Positions 1 through 6,719 of a stretch of DNA of 33,274 nt are shown one piece after another (position 1 is the stretch's first letter; each line of letters begins with the position of its first letter). Origin of the DNA: an uncultured Bdellovibrionales bacterium. Its GTDB lineage: Bacteria > Bdellovibrionota > FAC87 > UBA2466. The stretch covers positions 1 to 33,274 of the forward strand of contig CALCZU010000054.1 of the NCBI GenBank assembly GCA_937903155.1. Reading direction: 5' to 3'. The position numbers and the translations under genes were made by a program. The notes below the pieces were generated by a model. That model did not search any database, had not been told where the DNA came from, and was given only the letters and a program-made list of their open reading frames with translations.

Positions 1-84
1 ACCAAAGAGTCCTTTAAAATCTTTTTTGGCCGCAAAACTCTCATAAGAAATCAAAAGAATTAAAATCAAAGTAAGGTTTTTCAC
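1..84 (-). CDS. Exported protein, N-terminal fragment cut by the window edge
   Basis: A GTG start at 84 opens a frame that runs without a stop to base 1, giving 28 residues beginning MKNLTLILILLISYESFA. This is a textbook Sec signal peptide: Lys near the start, a hydrophobic run, and a likely cleavage after Ser-Phe-Ala, followed by the mature start AKKDFKGLFG. The start is supported by a GGAGA ribosome site at 91-95, six bases upstream, and by a TATAAT box at 122-127. Too little of the protein is present to name it; nothing beyond export across the inner membrane can be claimed. There is no Cys after the hydrophobic run, so it is not an obvious lipoprotein. Confidence 0.7.
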   Translation of the reverse strand, partial: MKNLTLILILLISYESFAAKKDFKGLFG

Positions 85-121
85 TGGGTTTCTCCAAAAG
101 CGTGAAGAAGAGATTTTATAT

Positions 122-127
122 ATTATA
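122..127 (-). promoter_or_regulatory. Extended -10 promoter element (TGG-TATAAT)
   Basis: On the minus strand the sequence CTGGTATAAT holds a perfect TATAAT with an extended -10 TGn just before it. No good -35 hexamer lies 16-18 bases further upstream, which is usual for extended -10 promoters. It would start transcription near 115 and give a leader of roughly 30 bases to the exported protein gene that starts at 84. Confidence 0.5.
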
Positions 128-197
128 CCAGTTCAGAAATGACTCGCGTGCGCTTTTTTGCAGACGGGCATTCAACGCGAAGCCCCGTGCCTGAGGC

Positions 198-230
198 AAA
201 AAAAAAACGGGATCTGAAACAGATCCCGTT
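198..230 (-). terminator. Rho-independent terminator
   Basis: Perfect 11-bp stem (206-216 with 220-230, arm AACGGGATCTG) and a three-base loop. On the minus strand it is followed by ten consecutive T residues (198-207). It lies just downstream of the small exported peptide gene at 252-476 and separates it from the next minus-strand gene. Confidence 0.9.
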
Positions 231-251
231 CTTCTTAAAATTTAAAAAAAC

Positions 252-476
252 TTACTTTGTTTCTTCAGTTTTTTCTGTGGTTGTTTTTTCGGTGTGTTCT
301 TCTTTGTGCTCACCTTTGCAACCGTTTTTACCTTTGCATCCATCTTTTCCACCTTTGTGGACAGTTTTGGATTTGTGTTCTTTTTTCACTTCAACTTTTT
401 CGTTTGCAACTGCTTGAGTTGTTACGAAACCAGCGACTACTGCACTCACGATGAATTTCGAGAGATTGTGATTCAT
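252..476 (-). CDS. Small exported Lys/His-rich peptide with paired Cys motif
   Basis: Encodes 74 residues from the ATG at 476. This start is preferred over the in-frame ATG at 491 because an AGGA ribosome site lies about six bases upstream of it. Residues 1-24 (MNHNLSKFIVSAVVAGFVTTQAVA, split here as MNHNLSKF and a hydrophobic stretch) form a signal peptide ending in AVA. The mature part of about 50 residues is almost all Lys, Glu, Thr and His, with a central KDGCKGKNGCKG carrying the only two Cys. The tandem CKGxNxCKG is reminiscent of bufferin-type (BufA2) metal-binding peptides, but those have more Cys and sit beside DUF692/DUF2063 genes, which are absent here. Periplasmic metal binding is therefore only a guess. 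It is a single-gene unit with a strong terminator behind it and a palindrome in front. Confidence 0.7.
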   Translation of the reverse strand: MNHNLSKFIVSAVVAGFVTTQAVANEKVEVKKEHKSKTVHKGGKDGCKGKNGCKGEHKEEHTEKTTTEKTEETK

Positions 477-499
477 GGGATGTCCTTTCATTGACGTTA

Positions 500-523
500 C
501 GAAAATTTAACATTAAATTTTCG
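500..523. promoter_or_regulatory. 24-bp AT-rich palindrome, possible operator
   Basis: Two perfect 11-bp arms, CGAAAATTTAA and its complement, flank a CA centre, ending 24 bases upstream of the ATG at 476. One half (TTAAATTTTC, 513-522) recurs at 559-568, 46 bases further upstream. A repressor or activator dimer site is plausible; as RNA it would also form a hairpin in the leader. There is no T-run after it, so it is not a terminator. The regulator is unknown. Confidence 0.4.
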
Positions 524-619
524 CACTTCATTAACTGTTTAAGGCGCACACTATCTCATTAAATTTTCACTGCATCAACGCCTTTATTATCTGATATTTG
601 AAGCGTCGCGTAACAAATT

Positions 620-1312
620 TCACACTTGACGCAAAGTGATATCAAACCTCCCACGCCGAAGTCCTGCGACCTCGGGAATTTCAATGATTACCCGCTGTCT
701 TTCGCTCGGAGAAATTTTTTCTAAAATCGCGTCTTTACGATTCAAATCGTCTATTAACTCTCCTTTTTTTCCGCCCACACTCTTTCCAGAAAAATAAAGT
801 TGAGAGGTGAGATCCTGAAAGCCTCTCGCAAAGACTTTAAAGTGAATATGAGGCGGACGAATCCAGTTTTCATCTGCCGGATAGTGTCCCGGCAGAATTG
901 TTTTGAATTCATAACTCCCATTGCTATCGGTCACGGCTTTTCCGTAGTATTGAAAGTTCGGATCGAGTTCGAGGCCACTGACATCGCCCGGATGGTTGTA
1001 ACGTCCGCTCGCGCACGCTTGCCAGATTTCTACCAGCGCATTTTGAACGGGAGCACACTTCTCATCTTGAATTACACCGCTGACATAAACGATCTCGCCT
1101 TTCGCTTTCCCCGGCTTTCCTTTTACGAAAGTGAGGTCCGTGTCCTTCTCAAAGGGAAGTTTGACAGGGTAGAACGGTCCCTCGGTTTGGGCGGGTGTAG
1201 TCCCGCACGCATCCATCACTTGCGAAAACACTTTTTCGCCCAGTAACAAGGTGCCGATACTTCCGAGAGTAAACGCTTTTTGAATCAACTTTCTTCTTGA
1301 GAGATTTTCCAT
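620..1312 (-). CDS. Tat-exported intradiol ring-cleavage dioxygenase
   Basis: A 230-residue protein of the protocatechuate 3,4-dioxygenase / catechol 1,2-dioxygenase family, which opens catechol-type rings between the two hydroxyls using non-haem Fe(III). The four iron ligands are visible with family spacing: Tyr105 (GRYNHPG), Tyr144 (GHYP), and His155 and His157 (RPPHIHF). The TEGPFYP motif at 43-49 is typical of the family. The N-terminus MENLSRRKLIQKAF followed by a hydrophobic stretch to about residue 30 is a twin-arginine signal, so it probably folds with iron in the cytoplasm and is exported. It resembles the exported, stand-alone members of the family whose substrate is unknown. No other aromatic-degradation genes are nearby, so a catabolic operon is not supported. 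No clear ribosome site precedes the ATG. Confidence 0.85.
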   Translation of the reverse strand: MENLSRRKLIQKAFTLGSIGTLLLGEKVFSQVMDACGTTPAQTEGPFYPVKLPFEKDTDLTFVKGKPGKAKGEIVYVSGVIQDEKCAPVQNALVEIWQACASGRYNHPGDVSGLELDPNFQYYGKAVTDSNGSYEFKTILPGHYPADENWIRPPHIHFKVFARGFQDLTSQLYFSGKSVGGKKGELIDDLNRKDAILEKISPSERQRVIIEIPEVAGLRRGRFDITLRQV

Positions 1313-1390
1313 GGTCTAAACATAACCAATTGCGAACATCCTTTGAAATTAAATGACGCTATCTCTGTCATTCAGAAATCCTATCGACTT

Positions 1391-1494
1391 CCGTCATTGC
1401 GAGTCCGGCGTAGCGGAGCGAAGCCGGGCGCGGCAACCTTCCCAGCTCAGCACACAAAGGTAGCCGCGTGGGCTGCGTTCACTCGCAGTGACAG
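1391..1494. repeat. GTCATTGCGAG palindromic repeat, decayed copy
   Basis: Same element family as the perfect copy at 33183-33270. Shared blocks are GTCATTGCGAG at the left end, CGGCAACCTTCCCAG and CACAAAGGT in the middle, and a CTCGCAGTGAC right end. Here the arms have diverged, and the left arm carries an inserted CCGG...CCGG mini-hairpin. It lies 10 bases after the stop of the SprT-like gene and could form a large hairpin there. The interval 1313-1390 upstream of the dioxygenase shows nothing else I can name. Confidence 0.7.
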
Positions 1495-1504
1495 CCACCG
1501 AAGT

Positions 1505-2602
1505 TCAGCGGAGTTTGAGTTGCGAGTGCTTGCGCTCGTGAATCCCTTTTCGAAGGGTGAGTTCTTTTCCTCGAGACCTGCCGACGGAATATGAATCCGA
1601 ATCGTGAAAGCGGCGGCTATGGTGAACTTGGGTGAGTTTAGGATAACGTTCGGAAACATAGTTCTTAAGCGCCGTGTCTTTTACTTTCACTAGCGCAAAA
1701 CCTGTCGCCTCATACTTTTCATCAATCGCTTTGCCACTCTCCTCGAGTTTCTCTCTAAAGCCTGCGATAACGCCTAAATAAAACGAAGTTTTAGAGCGCC
1801 TTCCGGCTGCATGTTCCGTTTTGTACGCTGTCCAGAGTGATTTCAGCTGGTTTTCCATAAAATGAAAAACGTACTCCGCCATCGAGACATTCTCCTGGCG
1901 TCCTAGGATTTCCAAAACTTTGTATTCGGTACAGTCGTTTTGATCATAAAGACTCGCATGAATAATATCGACGAAGAAATGGTCTGAAAGAAGAGATGCA
2001 ATAGCGGACTGATAACGTTCAACCCGTTTCTTTTTTAAATTTAAAATGAAGTACCGCATGGGACTTGAAGTCTTTCCCGCGATTTGATCAAAATTATATT
2101 TTGCATAAAGCTCTTGAACTTTCTGCATCGCCGCGGCTGCTTCGTGTTCATTACTCGAATTCGCGAGGCTTAAGAGCTTTTCAACGCGAACGCTTAGTCG
2201 TTCTTCTTCTTGAGTGAGCGGCGTCTCTGCAAGATCTCTTAAAGGAACTTCGAGTTCAGACTCTGCCCGCACCGCCCAAGGCGAAAGTGCCAGCCTCTTC
2301 GCGGCCTCTCTAAAAAGAGGGCCGTGCAGTTCGTCGCTCTTTTTTTCTTCGAAAACAATCTGATGACAGATTTCGTGCTTAAAAACTTCGAGCACCATCG
2401 GCCACGGATAATTTTCGATAAGTTTTCGTGAAAGAGTCAGCGTCCGTGTTTCGTTATCGTACAGACCCCACTTCCCAGGGATATCATCTACGGCAATGAC
2501 GGGACGCTTGAGTTTCAAACGATAACGATAAGAAATCTGACGATACTCTTCAATGAGTCTCAACGTCCAGGCTCTGACTTTTTGAGAAGAATTTTCTTCC
2601 AC
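1505..2602 (-). CDS. SprT-like zinc metallopeptidase fused to a DUF2786 domain
   Basis: 365 residues. The N-terminal part (about 15-115) is SprT-like: HEICH at 76-80 gives the zinc ligands His76 and His80 and the catalytic Glu77, and His93 (ELHG) is a likely third ligand. From about 132 to 172 follows a DUF2786-type helix pair (KLLSLANSSNEHEAAAAMQK begins at 142), then about 190 residues matching the region that normally follows DUF2786. The C-terminus is basic. The GTG start shares one base with the aat stop (TAGTG), so the two are translationally coupled. SprT-family proteins in general act on DNA-protein crosslinks or are uncharacterised; the substrate here is unknown. It is probably the last gene of the D-amino-acid oxidase, tpx, aat run. 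Confidence 0.8.
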   Translation of the reverse strand: MEENSSQKVRAWTLRLIEEYRQISYRYRLKLKRPVIAVDDIPGKWGLYDNETRTLTLSRKLIENYPWPMVLEVFKHEICHQIVFEEKKSDELHGPLFREAAKRLALSPWAVRAESELEVPLRDLAETPLTQEEERLSVRVEKLLSLANSSNEHEAAAAMQKVQELYAKYNFDQIAGKTSSPMRYFILNLKKKRVERYQSAIASLLSDHFFVDIIHASLYDQNDCTEYKVLEILGRQENVSMAEYVFHFMENQLKSLWTAYKTEHAAGRRSKTSFYLGVIAGFREKLEESGKAIDEKYEATGFALVKVKDTALKNYVSERYPKLTQVHHSRRFHDSDSYSVGRSRGKELTLRKGIHERKHSQLKLR

Positions 2603-3120
2603 TAGAATTCCGCCTTCGATTGAATCGCATCTCGCAAAAGTTTTTGGTACTTCGAATCGGGGATTTCAATCGCCCCCAAAGTTTTTAAGTGGTCTGTTAG
2701 AAACTGAACTTCTAGAAGTTTAAACCCCTGCTTTTTTAAATGTTCCGTCAGGTGATACAGCGCTACTTTAGACGCATCGGTTTCTCGATGAAATTTTGAT
2801 TCGGCAAAAAAAGCTCTTCCCAGAGCAAGTCCATAAACGCCACCGACAAGTTTATTTTCTTTCCAAACTTCCACCGAATGAGTGGCTCCGAGTTCGAAAA
2901 GATAGGTGTAAGCTGAAAGAAACTCGTCGTTAATCCAAGTCGATTCTCGCTCAGCACACCCCAACATCACTTCTTTAAAAGCGGTGTCGCGAGTCACGGT
3001 AAATTCGTTTTTATGAAGGGTCTTTTTGAGACTTTTTGAAACGTGAAATCCATTTAAAGGCAGTATCGCCCGAGGATCCGGGCGATACCACTCAATCACT
3101 TCAGTTTCGGAATGGGGCAT
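2602..3120 (-). CDS. aat: Leucyl/phenylalanyl-tRNA-protein transferase
   Basis: Transfers Leu or Phe from aminoacyl-tRNA to the N-terminal Arg/Lys of proteins, marking them for ClpS/ClpAP degradation (N-degron pathway), in the cytoplasm. The 172 residues from the first ATG match the family from WYRPDPRAILP onward. They include EVWKENKLVGGVYG, FFAESKF, DASKVAL and the TDHLKTLGAIEIP block. The E. coli enzyme is about 234 residues, and here the conserved N-terminal AYxxGxFPM segment is lost if translation starts at this ATG. That segment is encoded in frame directly upstream (see 3121-3197), so the ATG at 3120 is very unlikely to be the true start. The gene lies between tpx and the SprT-like gene on the same strand. 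Confidence 0.85.
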   Translation of the reverse strand: MPHSETEVIEWYRPDPRAILPLNGFHVSKSLKKTLHKNEFTVTRDTAFKEVMLGCAERESTWINDEFLSAYTYLFELGATHSVEVWKENKLVGGVYGLALGRAFFAESKFHRETDASKVALYHLTEHLKKQGFKLLEVQFLTDHLKTLGAIEIPDSKYQKLLRDAIQSKAEF

Positions 3121-3197
3121 CGGAAAATATCCCGATGCATAGGCATGAAGTAAAAAAGTCAGATCCAGTTTTTTTGGATCCTTCTCACTTGTTTCAT
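3121..3197 (-). other. aat: Missing N-terminus of aat: in-frame extension without a normal start; possible -1 frameshift
   Basis: In frame with aat, bases 3168 to 3121 encode LDLTFLLHAYASGYFP, which matches the conserved start of the family (DLsxxxLlxAYxxGxFPM). Going up to the TAA inside tpx this frame has no ATG, GTG or TTG. A well-placed ATG at 3197 (AGGG four to five bases upstream) opens the neighbouring frame and ends at a TGA at 3159-3161. That frame passes through codons CAA AAA AAC, a canonical A-AAA-AAC slippery heptamer; a -1 slip there leads straight into CTG GAT CTG and the aat frame, giving about 198 residues. Alternatives are a one-base loss in the A7 run (3169-3175; A8 would restore the frame), a sequencing error, or initiation at the CTG at 3168, which has AAGGA ten bases upstream. 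Confidence 0.6.
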
Positions 3198-3203
3198 TCT
3201 GCC

Positions 3204-3701
3204 CTATTTTAAGACTCCGAGAGCAGCATCGTAATTAGGCTCTTGCGCCGTTTCTGCAACTTGCTCAGTGTACAAAACTTTATTGGTTTCATCTAAAACC
3301 ACGACACTTCGCGAGAGCAAACCTTTTAAAGGAGAATCCGTGATCTCCACTTTCCAATCTTTTCCAAACGTACTTCGGAAAGTCGAAAGCGTATCACAGT
3401 TCGTAATGCCTTCAGCGCCGCAGAATCTTTTTTGTGCAAACGGAAGATCGGCAGAAACACATAGCACCACGGTATTTTTCATATCCGCCGCTCTCTGATT
3501 AAACTGTCTTACAGAGGTCGCACAGGTTGGCGTATCGACACTTGGAAAAATATTGAGAACTTTTCTTTTTCCTTCGTAATTTGCCAAAGAGACTTCAGAC
3601 AAATCTGTTTTGACTAATTTGAAATCAGGAGAAGAAGTCCCCTTCGCAGGAAGATCCCCTAGGGTATTAATCGGATTTCCTTTTAATGTAATTTTTGCCA
3701 T
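3204..3701 (-). CDS. tpx: Thiol peroxidase (atypical 2-Cys peroxiredoxin)
   Basis: 165 residues, full length for Tpx. It reduces H2O2 and alkyl hydroperoxides using thioredoxin. The peroxidatic Cys60 sits in SVDTPTCATSVRQF and the resolving Cys94 in KRFCGAEG, the same spacing as the E. coli enzyme. The Thr and Arg of the active site (Thr57, Arg65) are present. A strong AAGGAG site precedes the ATG. Its stop is seven bases from the ATG proposed for aat, and it begins 28 bases after the D-amino-acid oxidase stop. An H2O2-producing oxidase and a peroxidase in one probable transcript is a sensible pairing, although co-transcription is inferred from spacing only. Confidence 0.95.
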   Translation of the reverse strand: MAKITLKGNPINTLGDLPAKGTSSPDFKLVKTDLSEVSLANYEGKRKVLNIFPSVDTPTCATSVRQFNQRAADMKNTVVLCVSADLPFAQKRFCGAEGITNCDTLSTFRSTFGKDWKVEITDSPLKGLLSRSVVVLDETNKVLYTEQVAETAQEPNYDAALGVLK

Positions 3702-3729
3702 CTTTTATTCTCCTTAAACGGGTTAAAAC

Positions 3730-4734
3730 TTACGAATTTCTACCCTGTCTTACTGCATTTGAAAAGTTTTCAAATCTTTCGGCCACGTCGAATGCGCAGC
3801 CCCATGAAAGGGTGTAGCCATTCCCTGCATGCCCGTAGTTATGGAGTAAAACTCTACCGTTCGGAAAAGGTTCGCTTTCGACGCGCACACTTGAGCGAAA
3901 GGGTCTGAAACCCACGCTTGAGTCCAGTACAGCTGCAGTTTTAATCTCCGGAAAATACAAACCGCATCTTTCAATGATCTCATTCGAAGTGAAAGAATCG
4001 ATTTGTCTATCATCATTTCCTTTTTGAGAGGTAGAACCCAAAATACAGTCGTGATTGCGCGGGATAATCGAAATCATCCCTTGAGGATGGTCCGTATCTA
4101 AAATCACTTTGCTAGTAGAGATTTGCGCAATGCGTACTATTTGTCCTCGAATCGAACTGAGTTCTGAGTCGGCGAAAAGCTCGCGAGCCCCCAATCCCGC
4201 GCAGTTGATAATGGCTTCGTAGCTTTGAAAAGCGCCCTCAAAATCCTGCAAAATTTTTCTCTCGCACGCACCACCTTTTCTTTTAAATTCATTAAAAAGA
4301 TACTTATCAAAGTAGATCGAAGTGTCGATGACAACGCCGGTGAATTCGTACCCACAGACGGCACCTCTGAGTTCCGACTCGGGAATTCTTTTGAAGTCCC
4401 TCACAATCTCTTTCCACCAAGGGTCGCCCATTCTCCGATGAAAATATTTTGCAATGGGGGAAAGAATCACGCCGGATTCACTCTGCATCGCTAAGGCATA
4501 AAACTTTTCAATCGAAAGCGTCGCCCATTTCCGCGTCAGCTCTTCTGGCTGCAATTTTTCAGGATACCAAATCGCGGGCGCAATATGAGAAGTCGTCTGA
4601 TCCCCAAACTCACGAGCCCATATCGTGACGTCGATCCCCAAATCCTGAAGCACACTGGCGGTGGTCAATCCACTGACTCCAGCCCCTAAAACCAAAACTT
4701 TACGCTGAGAAGGCACGTCTCTAACTAGAGGCAA
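3730..4734 (-). CDS. FAD-dependent D-amino-acid oxidase family protein
   Basis: 334 residues, close to the usual size of D-amino-acid oxidases, which deaminate D-amino acids to 2-oxo acids, ammonia and H2O2. Seen: the FAD-binding GAGVSG at 17-22; the NCAGLGARELF block; RGQIVR; GFRPFRSSVRVE at 275-286, with the substrate-binding Arg position; and the C-terminal HNYGHAGNGYTLSWG at 298-312, a DAAO signature. The start is a TTG at 4734 with GGAG about ten bases upstream; a GTG at codon 7 is an alternative. There is no signal peptide, so it is cytoplasmic. Recycling of D-amino acids from peptidoglycan is a reasonable idea but not shown by the sequence. The thiol peroxidase gene directly downstream could remove its H2O2. 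Confidence 0.85.
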   Translation of the reverse strand: MPLVRDVPSQRKVLVLGAGVSGLTTASVLQDLGIDVTIWAREFGDQTTSHIAPAIWYPEKLQPEELTRKWATLSIEKFYALAMQSESGVILSPIAKYFHRRMGDPWWKEIVRDFKRIPESELRGAVCGYEFTGVVIDTSIYFDKYLFNEFKRKGGACERKILQDFEGAFQSYEAIINCAGLGARELFADSELSSIRGQIVRIAQISTSKVILDTDHPQGMISIIPRNHDCILGSTSQKGNDDRQIDSFTSNEIIERCGLYFPEIKTAAVLDSSVGFRPFRSSVRVESEPFPNGRVLLHNYGHAGNGYTLSWGCAFDVAERFENFSNAVRQGRNS

Positions 4735-4768
4735 AAATGGAAAACTCCAAGAGATTTATCAGTTTTGT

Positions 4769-4800
4769 AAAAAAGCCCCCAGCCTGATTGGGCTGAGGGC
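4769..4800 (-). terminator. Rho-independent terminator of the C1A protease gene
   Basis: On the minus strand GCCCTCAGCC and GGCTGGGGGC pair over ten bases (one G-T pair) around a short CAATCA-type loop and are followed by TTTTTT. It starts 18 bases after the protease stop and separates that gene from the D-amino-acid oxidase. Confidence 0.85.
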
Positions 4801-4817
4801 CTGCTCGCTATTCGTTC

Positions 4818-6305
4818 TTAGTGAGAAACTGTGACGCGGATTGGGTCGGATGTAATGGAAGCGATATCGCCGACTCTTCCTTCGAGAGTGATGTCGTATT
4901 CACCGTTCGGCGCATACTGGGTTCTCCAAAACATCAACATTTTATCGAGCGGATTATTCGTCGATCGGAGAATTTCTTCACCCGTTGCTACATTTTTCGC
5001 GTGATAAATAATTCGAGTCAATGGAACAGGGTTCACATTAATCTCAATTTTGAATTCGATTTCTTTAGAGAGCTTTTGCCCCGGAGTAATGTTTGTGATT
5101 TTTAAATCTCCTTCGAGTTCCCCATTTAAAATAATCACTCGACGAGGAGCCGAAAAGGCTTGGCCGTCTTTATGGTTTGCCGTCGCAATTAAAGTGTAAA
5201 CCCCATCCGCATACTGAGTGGTGTCGATAAAAGCGCGACCTTTACCAAATACATCTCCGTAAGCCACAGGACTGTGGTCTTTATCCAAAACCCACTCAAT
5301 GCTTTGGGTGTTCGGGTAAGTGGACTCAAACTCAATCGAAAAATTTCCTTTGAGCGCTTGAAATTCGGCGACGTTCTTCATCACCACATGACCGTTGCCT
5401 GAAGAAACTTCCAAACCCACACTTTGAGCTCCAAAGTTCGAAGCGTCTTTATACGCGATTAAAAAGTAACCTTTGTCGCCCCACTCTTCGCCCCAGCTAT
5501 TTCGCGCGATCCATGCACTTTTAGAATCGTCATATCCAACGAGAGTCACCGCGTGTCCGCCTAACGCTTTTCCGGTCACATGTTTGTACACGCCTGTTTT
5601 ATAGGAGAGAAAATCTTCGTAAACACTCATTCCCACCATTAACGGTCCTTTTTGAAGCGCTGTCTTTAATGCGGAGGCATTCACGAAAAAATAAGTCGGT
5701 GTGGAAAAGTTTGTCGCCTTCACCACTCTTGAAGCTGCATTTCCGCACGATTCAGTGCATTTATAATCTTTTCCCGTTGAACCTGACTTGTAAGGAAAAC
5801 AAGCTTCATCCGGAATGCCCTTCGTTTTTAAAAAATCACCCGCGGCACTTAAGGTCCAACCTTTTTCACACCCGCCCCCACCACAAGCGAAGAGATGTTG
5901 CGCCGACAATGCCCAAGCGCTTACCGAAGTTTTTCGCGCAATATTTAATTGAGTTTCAAAAGTTCCCACCGCTGCAAACGCGACGCAACTTCCGCAATAA
6001 GCTTGATTGAGAACTGGAGAAACATAATTTCTACCGTCTTTATTTCTCCAATCAATGCTCGCTGGAAGTGCAGCATCCATTTTTTCTTGTCCGTCTGGAT
6101 AAAAAAGATCTCCCGACGCCTCCGAAAGTTTTAAACCCATGAGTTTTGTCGCGGATGTTTCGTCTAAATCTGTCACCCACGAAGGCCCTGCCACCCATCC
6201 CGCATTCTTTTCTTTTAAGACGTGATTGAGGTCGCGCGTATTTAAAGCCGCGTCCGCATTCAAAGAAATAAACAACGCTAACATTGAGTAAAAGGTGCGA
6301 TTCAT
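4818..6305 (-). CDS. Secreted papain-like (C1A) cysteine protease with Ig-like tail
   Basis: 495 residues from the ATG at 6305, which sits close behind GGGGGA; an in-frame ATG at 6320 adds five residues. Order of parts: signal peptide ending NADA (about 1-19); a propeptide with KNAGWVAGPSW and LMGLKL, like the cathepsin B-type propeptide; then the peptidase domain (about 80-305). Catalytic residues, numbered from this start, are Gln101 (oxyanion hole), Cys107 in CGSCVAFAA, His251 in GGHAVTLVGYD and Asn269 in RNSWGEEWGDKGYF. The usual Trp after the catalytic Cys is Val. The last 180 residues look like two Ig-like beta domains (ADGVYTLIATA, PNGEYDITLEG). Probably secreted or periplasmic, maturing by propeptide removal; a role in degrading proteins of prey or environment is inference. 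Confidence 0.9.
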   Translation of the reverse strand: MNRTFYSMLALFISLNADAALNTRDLNHVLKEKNAGWVAGPSWVTDLDETSATKLMGLKLSEASGDLFYPDGQEKMDAALPASIDWRNKDGRNYVSPVLNQAYCGSCVAFAAVGTFETQLNIARKTSVSAWALSAQHLFACGGGGCEKGWTLSAAGDFLKTKGIPDEACFPYKSGSTGKDYKCTESCGNAASRVVKATNFSTPTYFFVNASALKTALQKGPLMVGMSVYEDFLSYKTGVYKHVTGKALGGHAVTLVGYDDSKSAWIARNSWGEEWGDKGYFLIAYKDASNFGAQSVGLEVSSGNGHVVMKNVAEFQALKGNFSIEFESTYPNTQSIEWVLDKDHSPVAYGDVFGKGRAFIDTTQYADGVYTLIATANHKDGQAFSAPRRVIILNGELEGDLKITNITPGQKLSKEIEFKIEINVNPVPLTRIIYHAKNVATGEEILRSTNNPLDKMLMFWRTQYAPNGEYDITLEGRVGDIASITSDPIRVTVSH

Positions 6306-6416
6306 GGATCCCCCATCCAAATTTTCGAGTTGAGTGCGCTAGGAGCTGACTGAAGTATAACAATAATCTGATGGAAACAAAACTCGGGCGCAGTCAATAT
6401 TAACAAATCACTTCAG

Positions 6417-6433
6417 TTGGCACTTGCATTGCA
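6417..6433 (+). promoter_or_regulatory. Sigma-54 (-24/-12) promoter
   Basis: TTGGCACTTGCATTGCA matches the sigma-54 consensus YTGGCAC-N5-TTGCW at every defined position, with GG at 6419-6420 and GC at 6431-6432, exactly twelve apart. Predicted start near 6444 gives a 33-base leader to the small secreted protein gene at 6477. Sigma-54 needs an ATP-driven activator; no activator gene or binding site is recognised nearby. Confidence 0.6.
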
Positions 6434-6476
6434 GATTTTTATTTCATAGGTTTTCTTTTTAAGCATTGGGGGAAAA

Positions 6477-6719
6477 ATGAAAAAATATTTATTCATCATC
6501 ACATTAGGTTTTATCGCCGCTACAACAGGCTCCGCTGAGGGCTTCGCTCCGTTCGAAAGCGGACTCGTCAACCACTACACTTGTCGCACGCAAAATGAAT
6601 TCGGCGATGTGTTTGTCGCGAGCGGCGCGATTGCTCAGATGACGCAGCAACAAGCTAATCAACAATGTAATTTCTCCGGAGCTCGGAGATGCGTTGCATT
6701 AGGTTGCAGTCTCTACTGA
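6477..6719 (+). CDS. Small secreted protein with four cysteines, unknown
   Basis: 80 residues. Residues 1-20 (MKKYLFIITLGFIAATTGSA) are a clear signal peptide with a Gly-Ser-Ala cleavage site. The mature 60 residues contain four Cys (near residues 36, 64, 72 and 77), suggesting two disulfides in the periplasm or outside. The stretch AIAQMTQQQANQQC is Gln-rich. The start is backed by GGGGGA just upstream. I recognise no family. It stands alone on the plus strand between two minus-strand genes; its 3' end overlaps the stop of the AlkB-like gene by seven bases. The preceding sigma-54 type promoter suggests regulated expression. Confidence 0.8.
   Translation: MKKYLFIITLGFIAATTGSAEGFAPFESGLVNHYTCRTQNEFGDVFVASGAIAQMTQQQANQQCNFSGARRCVALGCSLY

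Noticed and set aside
139..494. Plus-strand Phe/Cys-rich frames
   Set aside because: Antisense of the Lys/Glu-rich exported peptide gene and its terminator; Phe and Leu richness is simply the complement of Lys and Glu codons.
500..523. Terminator for the dioxygenase gene
   Set aside because: The palindrome is A/T only in its core and lacks a following T-run on either strand; an operator is more likely.
1343..1594. Plus-strand frame of 83 residues
   Set aside because: Runs through the palindromic repeat and the antisense of the SprT-like gene.
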